Notes: generated by a model from the letters alone, not told the origin. Positions 1-5,956 are shown, numbered from the stretch's first letter. The stretch: 10,036 bases of DNA from URNF01 sp045531495 (GCA_045531495.1 JAZSED010000086.1:1-10036), one strand, 5' to 3'. Numbers and translations are program-made.

Positions 1-461
1 AGAACCTTCGCCTCGGTAATTTCACCGATAAACAGTATATGACTGTCAAGGTCGGTGGTTTTTTCTACCTTAACCGAAATATAGGCGTTTGTATATTTCG
101 GGATATAGAGAATACCGTTAGTGGCACGGTGTTCTTCGGTGCACTCCGCAAACTTATCCACATCCCTGCCCGATTGCATACCGAAATGACGGATGACTTC
201 AAAGGGGACATCTTCGGTTAACACCGAAAGATTGAATTCACCTGTTTTTTCGATGATTTCACGGGTCAAATTGCCTTTCTGAGAAGAAATGGCAATACGG
301 GTGGGATTTTCCGAAACCTGAAATGCTGTATTGATGATGCAACCGTTGTCCTGTTCACCTTTTGCGGTTAGTATAAACAAACCATAGGAGAGGTTGAATA
401 GGGCAGTGGGGTCGACTTTTTCCTCTTGATTAGCGAAAGTAGCGAGTAAGCAAACCTTCAA
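1..461 (-). CDS. Flavin reductase-domain protein (Hrb/flavoredoxin-like), 3' end cut by window edge
   Basis: The frame is open from the left edge to about 461 and is the N-terminal part of an FMN-binding flavin reductase-like domain. In strict anaerobes such proteins (including high-molecular-weight rubredoxin) pass electrons from NAD(P)H to rubredoxin, rubrerythrin or oxygen-reducing partners. Seen: SYGLFILTAK near the N-terminus, a NTAFQVSENPTRIAIS strand, FNLSVL, and FGMQSGRDVDKF, a segment characteristic of this family; the window ends after LFIGEITEAKV. The gene follows the reverse rubrerythrin on the same strand and overlaps its end, which fits one redox operon. The start is uncertain. 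The nearest conventional codon is TTG at 461, with poor ribosome-site spacing. The family normally begins just before the DPTALFNLSYG segment, where the codon is GTC (414-416), preceded 6 nt upstream by AAGAGGA. Fold assignment is confident; start and exact partner are not. Confidence 0.8.
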   Translation of the reverse strand, partial: MKVCLLATFANQEEKVDPTALFNLSYGLFILTAKGEQDNGCIINTAFQVSENPTRIAISSQKGNLTREIIEKTGEFNLSVLTEDVPFEVIRHFGMQSGRDVDKFAECTEEHRATNGILYIPKYTNAYISVKVEKTTDLDSHILFIGEITEAKV

Positions 462-978
462 AAGCCTTTCCGTGGCGAGCCTCGTCGCGAGCCATTTCGT
501 GTACGGTGTCGTGGATAGCGTCCAGACCTAATTCTTTCGCGAGTTTCGCGAGTTCGAATTTGCCCATGGTAGCGCCGTTTTCAGCGTCTACGCGCATTTC
601 GAGATTTTTCTTGGTGGAGTCGGTAACCACTTCGCCGAGCAGCTCCGCAAATTTCGCGGCGTGTTCTGCCTCTTCGTAAGCAGCTTTTTCCCAATAAAGA
701 CCGATTTCGGGATAACCTTCACGATGTGCTACACGCGCCATAGCGAGGTACATACCAACTTCAGAGCATTCGCCTTCGAAGTTCGCGCGGAGACCTTCAA
801 TAATTCTTTCGTCAACGCCTTTTGCTACGCCGACAACGTGTTCAGCAGCCCAGGTTTTTTCACCGCCGCCAACCTCTTTGAACTTAGAAGCCGGAACGTG
901 GCATTGGGGACAGGTGAAACCCTCGGGCATTTCGCCCTCGTGAACATAACCGCAAACAGAGCATACATACTTTTTCAT
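430..978 (-). CDS. Reverse rubrerythrin (rubredoxin domain first), NADH peroxidase type
   Basis: A 182-aa cytoplasmic non-heme iron peroxidase. Reverse rubrerythrins reduce H2O2 (and O2) with electrons from NADH via flavoprotein and rubredoxin partners. Domain order seen: an N-terminal rubredoxin-like Fe(Cys)4 knuckle with CSVCG (Cys6, Cys9) and CPQCH (Cys23, Cys26), then a ferritin-like four-helix domain from about residue 55. The likely di-iron ligands lie in GEC (Glu70), EEAEH (Glu103, His106), the helix around Glu133, and DEARH (Glu166, His169). In classical rubrerythrins the order is ferritin-like then rubredoxin, so this is the reversed form. ATG at 978 is preferred because GGAGGA lies 8 nt upstream; a TTG five codons further up would sit inside that ribosome site. 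It lies 30 nt after perR and overlaps the flavin reductase frame, giving a peroxide-defence operon presumably derepressed by H2O2 through PerR. Confidence 0.92.
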   Translation of the reverse strand: MKKYVCSVCGYVHEGEMPEGFTCPQCHVPASKFKEVGGGEKTWAAEHVVGVAKGVDERIIEGLRANFEGECSEVGMYLAMARVAHREGYPEIGLYWEKAAYEEAEHAAKFAELLGEVVTDSTKKNLEMRVDAENGATMGKFELAKLAKELGLDAIHDTVHEMARDEARHGKAFEGLLTRYFR

Positions 979-1008
979 GACATTTTCCTCCAAAAAATTA
1001 TTTTTTAA

Positions 1009-1416
1009 TCATTTGCTGACTGCAGCGCAGTCGGGACAGATACCGCTACAGTATAGGTCGTGGTCGAGTATCTTGAATCCGTCGAGAGCCGCCACTTGTA
1101 TATTTCCCATATTTAAAGGGAAATCATATACTGTTTGACATTTTCTGCAACGGAAGTGTCCGTGCTCACCGACGGTTGCATCGAACCGCTTAATACCCGG
1201 CTCTATGGTTACCAGACGAAGCAAGCCCGCCTCAAGTAACGCATCAAGCCCGTTATACACGGTCATCAGCGAACAGGTGAGTTTTAAATTGCTGTGAATC
1301 ATTTCCGCGGTGGGATGTGTCGGATGGGTCAGCAGATATTGATACATCTCCACTCTTTGCGGTGTCGGTCGTATACCTTTTTCGCGGAATAAAGCGACAA
1401 TATCGGTGTCCTTCAT
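1009..1416 (-). CDS. perR: Fur-family peroxide-sensing repressor, PerR type
   Basis: A 135-aa transcriptional repressor of the Fur family, usual length for PerR. The N-terminal winged helix covers about residues 1-75 (RPTPQRVEMYQYL, then the TVYNGLDAL recognition helix). The C-terminal dimerisation domain carries a structural zinc site of two CxxC pairs (Cys90/Cys93 and Cys127/Cys130). All five residues matching the B. subtilis PerR metal-sensing site can be placed: His34 (HPTAEMI), Asp79 (RFDA), His85 and His87 (EHGHF), Asp98 (VYDF). In PerR the two regulatory histidines are oxidised by Fe plus H2O2, releasing the operator; retention of the Asp at position 98 favours PerR over Fur or Zur. 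The start has AAGGGGGA upstream. It is the first gene of an operon with reverse rubrerythrin and a flavin reductase, and is probably autoregulated through the palindrome at 1440-1455. Confidence 0.9.
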   Translation of the reverse strand: MKDTDIVALFREKGIRPTPQRVEMYQYLLTHPTHPTAEMIHSNLKLTCSLMTVYNGLDALLEAGLLRLVTIEPGIKRFDATVGEHGHFRCRKCQTVYDFPLNMGNIQVAALDGFKILDHDLYCSGICPDCAAVSK

Positions 1417-1439
1417 CGTACATCCCCCTTCGTTGAATG

Positions 1440-1455
1440 ATTACAATATTATAAT
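1440..1455. promoter_or_regulatory. Candidate PerR operator
   Basis: A 16-bp palindrome with one mismatch per half (ATTACAATATTATAAT). It contains a TTATAAT half-site like that of the PerR box and overlaps the -10 element of the perR promoter, a position that would block polymerase. Assignment to PerR is inferred from sequence resemblance and the adjacent gene. Confidence 0.55.
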
Positions 1456-1479
1456 AATTCAAAGTTTTGAAAATGTCAA
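1451..1479 (-). promoter_or_regulatory. Sigma-A promoter of the perR-rubrerythrin operon
   Basis: On the minus strand a perfect TTGACA (1474-1479) is separated by 17 bp from TATTAT (1451-1456). The predicted start lies near 1444, leaving a leader of about 28 nt that holds the AAGGGGGA ribosome site of perR. Confidence 0.8.
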
Positions 1480-1520
1480 TAGTTTTTTTAAAAAATCAAA
1501 AAATTTTTAGGGGAGAGCAA

Positions 1521-2237
1521 ATGAAACGACTGCAATTAAAATCTATACCTTTTTATATACAGATGACGGTATTTTTGCCGATTGTTATGGTGTTGTTGCT
1601 TGGCGTTGCTATTTTGGTGTTTCATCGTATGCAAAAAGCGCCTTTCTTAGAAGAACTACCGCAAAAAGAAATAACCGTACAACCGGTCGGCGTATTGTGT
1701 ATATTGCGCGAAGAGCAAACGGTGTTTTATACGTTGGTAACGGTAGACCCGACCGCGCGAGAGGTGAACGCAACGCCGCTTGTTGACAGGGAAACGGACG
1801 AAGTGTATCGCAAAGACGGCGCGGCGGTGTTGCTTGAACGTTTGCAAGCGCGGGGGGAAGAGGCGGATTTCTATGTAGATGTCACCTTTGAGCAATTGCG
1901 GGAATGGTTACAATATTTGGGTAACGGCATAGGTGTGACATTGCCGGAAAAGGTCACATATACTGACACCGCAGGACTTGCGGTATCCTTTCCCTCCGGA
2001 CAGCTGACTTTATCAGCCAATCAAACCGCCGATATGCTGCGCGCGGTGGCAAGATATCCAACAGCCGCAACAACAGTAGCCGGCATTTGGGAGAATATGG
2101 TTGAACGCTACACGAAAAAAGAGAGGAATTTTACGTCAGATTATACGGCATTGACCGATATAGGGGATACAGATATTCGCATTTATGACCTTCACAAAGC
2201 GTTGCCGCATCTCAAAAAGATGGCGGAAAAGCATTGA
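1521..2237 (+). CDS. Membrane-anchored, degenerate LytR-CpsA-Psr (LCP)-like protein
   Basis: A 238-aa protein with a short basic N-terminus, one membrane segment at about residues 14-35 and an extracytoplasmic remainder (N-in, C-out). The pattern in the outer domain follows LCP proteins in order: VTVDPTAREVNATPL (the strand before the usual arginine motif), a pre-helix segment, DFYVDVTFEQLREWLQYLGNGIGVTLPE (compare the family pattern of a tyrosine, a helix, then a GGV-type turn), and LTLSANQTADMLRAVARY (compare the usual TLNG..AL.YVRYR region). LCP proteins attach glycopolymers to peptidoglycan using conserved Arg and Asp residues; here the expected PRDT-type and RYR-type arginine motifs are altered and the protein is short. 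It may be a non-catalytic paralogue. The start at 1521 is chosen for its GGGGAGA site 6 nt upstream; an in-frame ATG at 1467 lacks one. It diverges from perR. The LCP relation is inferred from motif order only. Confidence 0.6.
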   Translation: MKRLQLKSIPFYIQMTVFLPIVMVLLLGVAILVFHRMQKAPFLEELPQKEITVQPVGVLCILREEQTVFYTLVTVDPTAREVNATPLVDRETDEVYRKDGAAVLLERLQARGEEADFYVDVTFEQLREWLQYLGNGIGVTLPEKVTYTDTAGLAVSFPSGQLTLSANQTADMLRAVARYPTAATTVAGIWENMVERYTKKERNFTSDYTALTDIGDTDIRIYDLHKALPHLKKMAEKH

Positions 2238-2270
2238 TTGAAAAACTTAAGATAATTTATAGGATTTTAC

Positions 2271-2299
2271 TTGACAGACCCGCAGGTTTGTGGTATTAT
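2271..2299 (+). promoter_or_regulatory. Promoter of the tRNA operon
   Basis: TTGACA (2271-2276), a 17-bp spacer, then TATTAT (2294-2299). The predicted start is near 2306, about 11 nt before the 5' end of tRNA-Gly. It begins 33 bp after the end of the LCP-like gene, with no terminator visible between. Confidence 0.8.
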
Positions 2300-2316
2300 T
2301 ATCCACGCTTTGATAT

Positions 2317-2390
2317 GCGGGTGTAGTTCAGTGGTAGAACCCCAGCCTTCCAAGCTGGTTGTGTGGGTTCGATTCCCATCACCCGCTCCA
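2317..2390 (+). tRNA. tRNA-Gly(UCC)
   Basis: A full cloverleaf of 74 nt with encoded CCA. The acceptor GCGGGTG pairs with CACCCGC. The anticodon stem CCAGC/GCTGG encloses loop CTTCCAA, giving anticodon UCC. The T-loop is TTCGATT. First gene of the tRNA cluster. Confidence 0.96.
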
Positions 2391-2418
2391 AGTACCACGC
2401 CTGATAGGCGTCCTACAC

Positions 2419-2495
2419 GCGCCTGTAGCTCAGCTGGATAGAGCATCTGCCTTCTAAGCAGAGGGTCAGGGGTTCGAGTCCCTTCAGGCGCGCCA
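2419..2495 (+). tRNA. tRNA-Arg(UCU)
   Basis: A 77-nt cloverleaf with encoded CCA. Acceptor GCGCCTG pairs with CAGGCGC. Anticodon stem TCTGC/GCAGA encloses CTTCTAA, giving anticodon UCU. T-loop TTCGAGT. The 28-nt spacer after tRNA-Gly contains a small ACGCC/GGCGT hairpin. Confidence 0.96.
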
Positions 2496-2499
2496 TATG

Positions 2500-2576
2500 G
2501 TGGTTGTAGCTTAGTTGGTTAAAGCGCCAGATTGTGGCTCTGGAGACCGTGGGTTCGAATCCCATCATCCACCCCA
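2500..2576 (+). tRNA. tRNA-His(GUG)
   Basis: A 77-nt cloverleaf with encoded CCA and a C discriminator. The base just upstream (2499) is G, the G-1 expected for tRNA-His. Anticodon stem CCAGA/TCTGG encloses TTGTGGC, giving anticodon GUG. The acceptor GTGGTTG against CATCCAC leaves one U-U mismatch at pair 5-68. It starts only 4 nt after tRNA-Arg, so the genes are co-transcribed. Confidence 0.95.
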
Positions 2577-2588
2577 TTTAACAAAAAC

Positions 2589-2625
2589 GGGTCTGTTTGC
2601 ATAGCGTAATTCAGACCCTTTTTTT
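2589..2625 (+). terminator. Intrinsic-terminator-like hairpin between tRNA-His and tRNA-Gln
   Basis: A perfect 7-bp stem GGGTCTG (2589-2595) / CAGACCC (2612-2618) with a 16-nt loop, followed by seven T (2619-2625). It lies 12 nt after tRNA-His but only 6 nt before tRNA-Gln, so it may be partial, or act in processing. Confidence 0.7.
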
Positions 2626-2631
2626 ACACAT

Positions 2632-2705
2632 TGGGATGTAGTCTAGCGGTAGGACAGCAGACTTTGACTCTGCCCGTGCTGGTTCAACTCCAGCCATCCC
2701 AGCCA
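2632..2705 (+). tRNA. tRNA-Gln(UUG)
   Basis: A 74-nt cloverleaf with encoded CCA. Acceptor TGGGATG pairs with CATCCCA, with a U at position 1 as is usual for tRNA-Gln. Anticodon stem GCAGA/TCTGC encloses CTTTGAC, giving anticodon UUG. T-loop TTCAACT. I see no clear promoter of its own, because the preceding 50 nt are taken up by the hairpin and T run. Confidence 0.95.
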
Positions 2706-2743
2706 AACATAAAAGGCACCCCGTGTGGGTGCCTTTTATGTTT
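2705..2743. terminator. Bidirectional terminator after the tRNA cluster
   Basis: A perfect 17-bp inverted repeat (2705-2721 / 2727-2743) with loop CGTGT. The core is AGGCACCC/GGGTGCCT, flanked by A-rich and T-rich arms that give a U tract in either direction. It separates the tRNA operon from the convergent sialidase-like gene. The following stretch 2744-2813 shows nothing I can assign. Confidence 0.88.
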
Positions 2744-2813
2744 CGTAGAGTATGTATACGAGTTGAACCCGTAGCCCTATGGGCAACACGGTTTTGCACG
2801 CACAAACGAAACA

Positions 2814-2837
2814 AGCGGCAGGAAGTTTCCTGCCGCT
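2814..2837 (-). terminator. Terminator hairpin of the aldolase/sialidase-like operon
   Basis: A perfect 10-bp stem AGCGGCAGGA/TCCTGCCGCT with loop AGTT, starting 8 nt beyond the stop codon of the sialidase-like gene. On the minus strand it is followed by TGTTTCGTTTG, a moderate U-rich tail. Confidence 0.75.
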
Positions 2838-2844
2838 CATTCTT

Positions 2845-4206
2845 TTATATCGTCGTCTTATAAAATAAAATGTAATTGGAATTGTGGAAGCTGTCTGCAT
2901 TGTTAAATGCCGAACGAATAGCAAGGTACAAGGTGTCGTCTTCTTTGATAAAAGACGGATATTGAAAACCTACCTTGGAGGCATCGTCCTCTTCGGCATT
3001 GATAACGTCTTGCACAAAGGCGAATTCCTTGAAATCATAGGTTTTATAGATGGACAGCACACTGCGGTATGACCGCACGGAGATGCGCGCTGCAATTTCT
3101 GTTTTACGATTGGTCACTAAGAGAAAATAGTCCTTATGCGGAATCACTCTGAACATCGAATTGGACACGGGTGCTTGGGTAATGCAATCAAAGGTGAGCA
3201 TTTTTTCGGGATCGTTTTTGTCTGCTTTCAACTGTAACAATTCTCCCGTTTTCCAACGCATAATGTTGTAAATCTCGTTTTTATATACTGTGATATTGCC
3301 TTCCATCGTGTCGCCTTGTTTTATGCCGGCAGCTTTCCAATCGCCGTCAAACGGCAGGAAAGGAGCGCATACCCAATTTTCTGCCTGTAAAAGGTCGGCG
3401 TTTTCATCAATGGATAAAACGGTGGGCAGATGCGACCCCGCACGCCAACAGCCGTATTCCATAGAGGTGTATAATCGTCCGTTAAACGAGGTGAAATGCA
3501 TCGGTGCGCGGTGTACGCCGCCATACTGACACAGCACGTTAGACCCGTAAAAAATGGTTGTAGGCGCGGTCCAGGTGACACCGTCGTCATACGATGCAGC
3601 AATTTGCAGATTACCGTACTCCATAGTAAGCCCCATAATATACAACACACCGCGATGTACAAACAAACTGCCCCAATAGAACGGGTACAAATCATTGAGA
3701 TAATGCCAATCGTTGCCGTTGTCATCCGAACAGAACAAAACGGTCATATTTTGCGGCATTTCGGGTCCAAACAGATCCATAGAGGCGATGATGCGCCCAC
3801 TTTCCAATCGCACGATAGAGGGGCTGCACAGGAAATGACCGCTGCAATCGTACCAATTGTCCTCGGGATGCAGATAGTTGATGACAGATGTGCCTGCGGG
3901 AATAGCACCTGTGCGTACGTACCGCGTACGGCTTTGAATGCCGTCACAAGTAACGTAGAATGCATAATCGCAATCGGTTTCCAAACCGTCAATATGTGCT
4001 CTGCCGCCTGCAATAGGTAACGTCTGCCATTCTTCGGTATCTTTTTTTGTATAATAAACGGTATACGCCGCTTTAGATGTTACCAACCAATCAAAGGTAA
4101 AACCGTCCTCAAACGGCGCAATACGGCAGATGTAAGGCGCCGCCTTTTCCGCTGTGCGTGTAGGCGGAAAATAGGGGTGATGATGAATGTGTGAACTGCC
4201 GCGCAT
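2845..4206 (-). CDS. Sialidase-fold (BNR/Asp-box) protein with N-terminal Fn3-like domain
   Basis: A 453-aa protein without signal peptide or membrane segment, so probably cytoplasmic. Residues about 25-100 look like a fibronectin type III-like beta sandwich (TVYYTKKDTEEWQTL, then LETDCDYAFYVTCDGIQS). Residues about 115-453 look like a six-bladed beta propeller of the sialidase superfamily. Two Asp-boxes (S-x-D-x-G-x-x-W) are visible: SDDNGNDW at 160-167 and SYDDGVTW at 205-212. Known relatives hydrolyse sialic acid or related sugars; others in this fold act on different glycans or lack activity. I cannot place the full sialidase arginine triad, so the substrate is unknown. The ATG is 3 nt after the aldolase stop, and its GGGGGAA ribosome site overlaps the end of that gene, implying translational coupling. 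The protein ends just before a terminator. An intracellular sugar-acid hydrolase or lactonase is possible but inferred. Confidence 0.75.
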   Translation of the reverse strand: MRGSSHIHHHPYFPPTRTAEKAAPYICRIAPFEDGFTFDWLVTSKAAYTVYYTKKDTEEWQTLPIAGGRAHIDGLETDCDYAFYVTCDGIQSRTRYVRTGAIPAGTSVINYLHPEDNWYDCSGHFLCSPSIVRLESGRIIASMDLFGPEMPQNMTVLFCSDDNGNDWHYLNDLYPFYWGSLFVHRGVLYIMGLTMEYGNLQIAASYDDGVTWTAPTTIFYGSNVLCQYGGVHRAPMHFTSFNGRLYTSMEYGCWRAGSHLPTVLSIDENADLLQAENWVCAPFLPFDGDWKAAGIKQGDTMEGNITVYKNEIYNIMRWKTGELLQLKADKNDPEKMLTFDCITQAPVSNSMFRVIPHKDYFLLVTNRKTEIAARISVRSYRSVLSIYKTYDFKEFAFVQDVINAEEDDASKVGFQYPSFIKEDDTLYLAIRSAFNNADSFHNSNYILFYKTTI

Positions 4207-4209
4207 AGG

Positions 4210-4983
4210 TTATTCCCCCTTGTAAATGGTGTGTATGGTTTTGAACGTTTCAATCCCTTTTTTGATAATATGGTCGTAGTCGGCACCGGTAGAAATCATA
4301 TTGATGCCCATATCGTGGTATTTTTGCAGAGTGGCAGCATCGGTAGCATAGGTGGAAACACCAACCGTTTTACCGGCTTTTTTGAAGGCATCAATTGCCA
4401 TTGTCGCCAGCTCGACATTGCGCTCACAGAAAACGTCTCCCAATTTACCGATGGACCCCGACAGGTCGTGCATACCGAGTATACAACCGTCTACATAGGG
4501 GAGAGCGGCGATATTTTTGGCGTCCAAGGCGGCGCTTTCCTGCTCAATCTGTACGAAACGGCACAATTTCAGGTGACCTTCACGGTAGAATGTCGGCTCA
4601 TCGTCCAATCCGTACCGCACCGCGCCTTTCGGTCCGCAGCCGCGTTTGCCATAGGGCGGATATACCGTCCAATCCAGCAATACTTTGGCGTGTGCTTCGT
4701 CTTTGACCATAGGGAAAATGATACCGTCAGGCCCCATTTCCAATACGCGTTTTGTATTGGTGAGGTCATCGGCAGGTACACGCACAAAGACGGGCGTGCC
4801 TACTGCTTTTGCTGCGAGCAGATGATGATAGACGTCTTGGGTGGAAAGGGTGGTGTGTTCCATATCCAAAAACAGAAAATCATATCCGAGAGAGCCTAAC
4901 ACTTCGGTAACGATGGGGTCACGCAGATTGACGTGCGAGCCGAGTAAAATATCTGCGTTTTGCACGCGTTGTTTGATGGTCAT
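4210..4983 (-). CDS. HpcH/HpaI-family class II aldolase (2-keto-3-deoxy acid aldolase type)
   Basis: A 257-aa TIM-barrel enzyme of usual length. The family cleaves 2-keto-4-hydroxy acids, including 2-keto-3-deoxy sugar acids (as GarL, YfaU, HpaI do), to pyruvate and an aldehyde using a divalent metal. Seen: FLDMEHTTLS with His43, FVRVP with Arg68, GPDGIIFPMV, YPPYGKRGCGP, QIEQESAALD with metal-ligand Glu147, and MHDLSGSIG with Asp173. These positions sit exactly two residues before the HpaI residues H45, R70, E149 and D175, so the active site appears intact. It has AAGGGGG before its ATG, its own promoter, and is first in a two-gene operon with the sialidase-like protein, opposite an AraC regulator. 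The substrate is probably the product of an upstream sugar-acid step; its identity cannot be read from sequence. The fold call is firm. Confidence 0.9.
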   Translation of the reverse strand: MTIKQRVQNADILLGSHVNLRDPIVTEVLGSLGYDFLFLDMEHTTLSTQDVYHHLLAAKAVGTPVFVRVPADDLTNTKRVLEMGPDGIIFPMVKDEAHAKVLLDWTVYPPYGKRGCGPKGAVRYGLDDEPTFYREGHLKLCRFVQIEQESAALDAKNIAALPYVDGCILGMHDLSGSIGKLGDVFCERNVELATMAIDAFKKAGKTVGVSTYATDAATLQKYHDMGINMISTGADYDHIIKKGIETFKTIHTIYKGE

Positions 4984-4996
4984 GGTAAATGCCCCC

Positions 4997-5026
4997 TTGA
5001 CAGTTATGGTATAATTACAGTATACA
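4997..5026 (+). promoter_or_regulatory. Promoter of the AraC-family regulator gene
   Basis: TTGACA (4997-5002), an 18-bp spacer, then TATACA (5021-5026). The predicted start is near 5033, giving a leader of about 34 nt. It overlaps the opposing aldolase promoter. Confidence 0.6.
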
Positions 5027-5039
5027 AATCATAGGTCAA
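5010..5039 (-). promoter_or_regulatory. Promoter of the aldolase operon
   Basis: On the minus strand TTGACC (5034-5039), an 18-bp spacer, and ATTATA (5010-5015). The predicted start is near 5003, 20 nt before the ATG. The weak -10 suits an activated promoter. The two opposing promoters share positions 5010-5026. Confidence 0.5.
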
Positions 5040-5066
5040 AAAAGCAAGAAAGGAAAAGGACACGAA

Positions 5067-5954
5067 ATGCGTTTTCGGTGTCTCGATTTTACGATGCATA
5101 CTGTAAAACTGAACGAAAACGGGTTTGTGGGCTTTTCGCTTACCAAGCAAGGCTTACGGCTGGAATGTATTATCAACGATGGGTTTTATGACGGTGTGAA
5201 GAAAAGCGAGAACTATCATTTTCATTCGTCCTATGAAGTGCACGTGGCGGTAAAAGGCGGTTTACATATCCTGGTTGAGGAAAAGGACGTGTATTTGGAG
5301 GCGGGGGACGTCGCCATATTGCCGCCCGGTGCGGTACACTATGTGTTTGCCGACGGAGATGCTTTTCGCGTCAGTTATCGGTATAAGACGGCGCCTGCCG
5401 CCACGGGCGCATTGTATACGCTTTTTCAGACGGCGTGCGATACTATCAAGGATGTATGCGTGCTGAAAAACACGAAGGTGTATGAAACGTATCTGTTGCC
5501 TGCTGCGGAGAATTACAAGAGCGGTAAACCGTCCTTTTGTGTTGCGGAATTGCTGTTTTTGGCAACGTATGAGTTGGTGGCGGCTGTTACGGACTTGCCT
5601 GTGCAGACCGAAACGGTTGCCGATACGTTGCTTGCAGAAAATATAGAAGAGTTTTTTAACAGCGCGTATAATGAGGAGATTTCACTCGGTACGTTGGCGA
5701 CGTTTTTGCATTTCAGCACACGGCATACAGAACGTGTTTTAGATAAGTTGTTTGGTATGTCTTTTGGCGAAATGCTGACAAAAAAACGTCTTGCGGCCGC
5801 ACGGCTGCTGTTGCGTACGGAAGAAACGGCGATAGGGGATATCGCGGCGCGTGTGGGCTTTGCCAACGCCGAATACTTTAACCGTAAATTTACTGCCAGC
5901 TTCGGTGTTTCGCCGCGGCGATACCGCGAAATGTGTAAAGAACAACGGGTTTGA
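5067..5954 (+). CDS. AraC-family transcriptional regulator with N-terminal cupin
   Basis: A 295-aa DNA-binding regulator. The N-terminal half (about residues 25-110) is a cupin-type ligand-binding barrel with HFH (51-53), Glu57, and the LPPGAVHY turn (85-92), typical of sugar-responsive AraC proteins. The C-terminal 100 residues carry two helix-turn-helix units: ISLGTLATFLHFSTRHTERV (205-224) and AIGDIAARVGFANAEYFNRK (255-274), followed by the family ending FGVSPRRYRE. The start at 5067 has AGGAAAAGGA upstream; the internal ATG at 5094 has no ribosome site. The gene diverges from the aldolase/sialidase-like operon across 83 bp with overlapping promoters, so it most likely controls that operon in response to its sugar-acid substrate or an intermediate. 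The inducer is unknown. Transcription probably ends at the dyad at 6087-6124. Confidence 0.9.
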   Translation: MRFRCLDFTMHTVKLNENGFVGFSLTKQGLRLECIINDGFYDGVKKSENYHFHSSYEVHVAVKGGLHILVEEKDVYLEAGDVAILPPGAVHYVFADGDAFRVSYRYKTAPAATGALYTLFQTACDTIKDVCVLKNTKVYETYLLPAAENYKSGKPSFCVAELLFLATYELVAAVTDLPVQTETVADTLLAENIEEFFNSAYNEEISLGTLATFLHFSTRHTERVLDKLFGMSFGEMLTKKRLAAARLLLRTEETAIGDIAARVGFANAEYFNRKFTASFGVSPRRYREMCKEQRV

Positions 5955-5956
5955 TA

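Noticed and set aside
39..221. A 60-aa plus-strand frame at the left edge
   Set aside because: Antisense to the flavin reductase-domain gene, which shows clear family motifs in the other strand.
661..1008. A 115-aa plus-strand frame across reverse rubrerythrin
   Set aside because: It is antisense to a gene with clear metal-ligand motifs and has no ribosome site.
1467..1520. Longer N-terminus for the LCP-like protein from ATG 1467
   Set aside because: It would add a sequence that lies in the AT-rich promoter region and lacks a ribosome site, whereas ATG 1521 has GGGGAGA at proper spacing.
3496..4020. A 174-aa plus-strand frame inside the sialidase-like gene
   Set aside because: Low-complexity shadow without motifs; the minus-strand frame carries two Asp-boxes and a coupled start.
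4177..4206. N-terminus MRGSSHIHHH of the sialidase-like protein resembling an engineered RGS-His tag
   Set aside because: It is not the tag sequence, is followed directly by native coding sequence, and has a natural ribosome site in the preceding gene, so coincidence is likelier than vector contamination.
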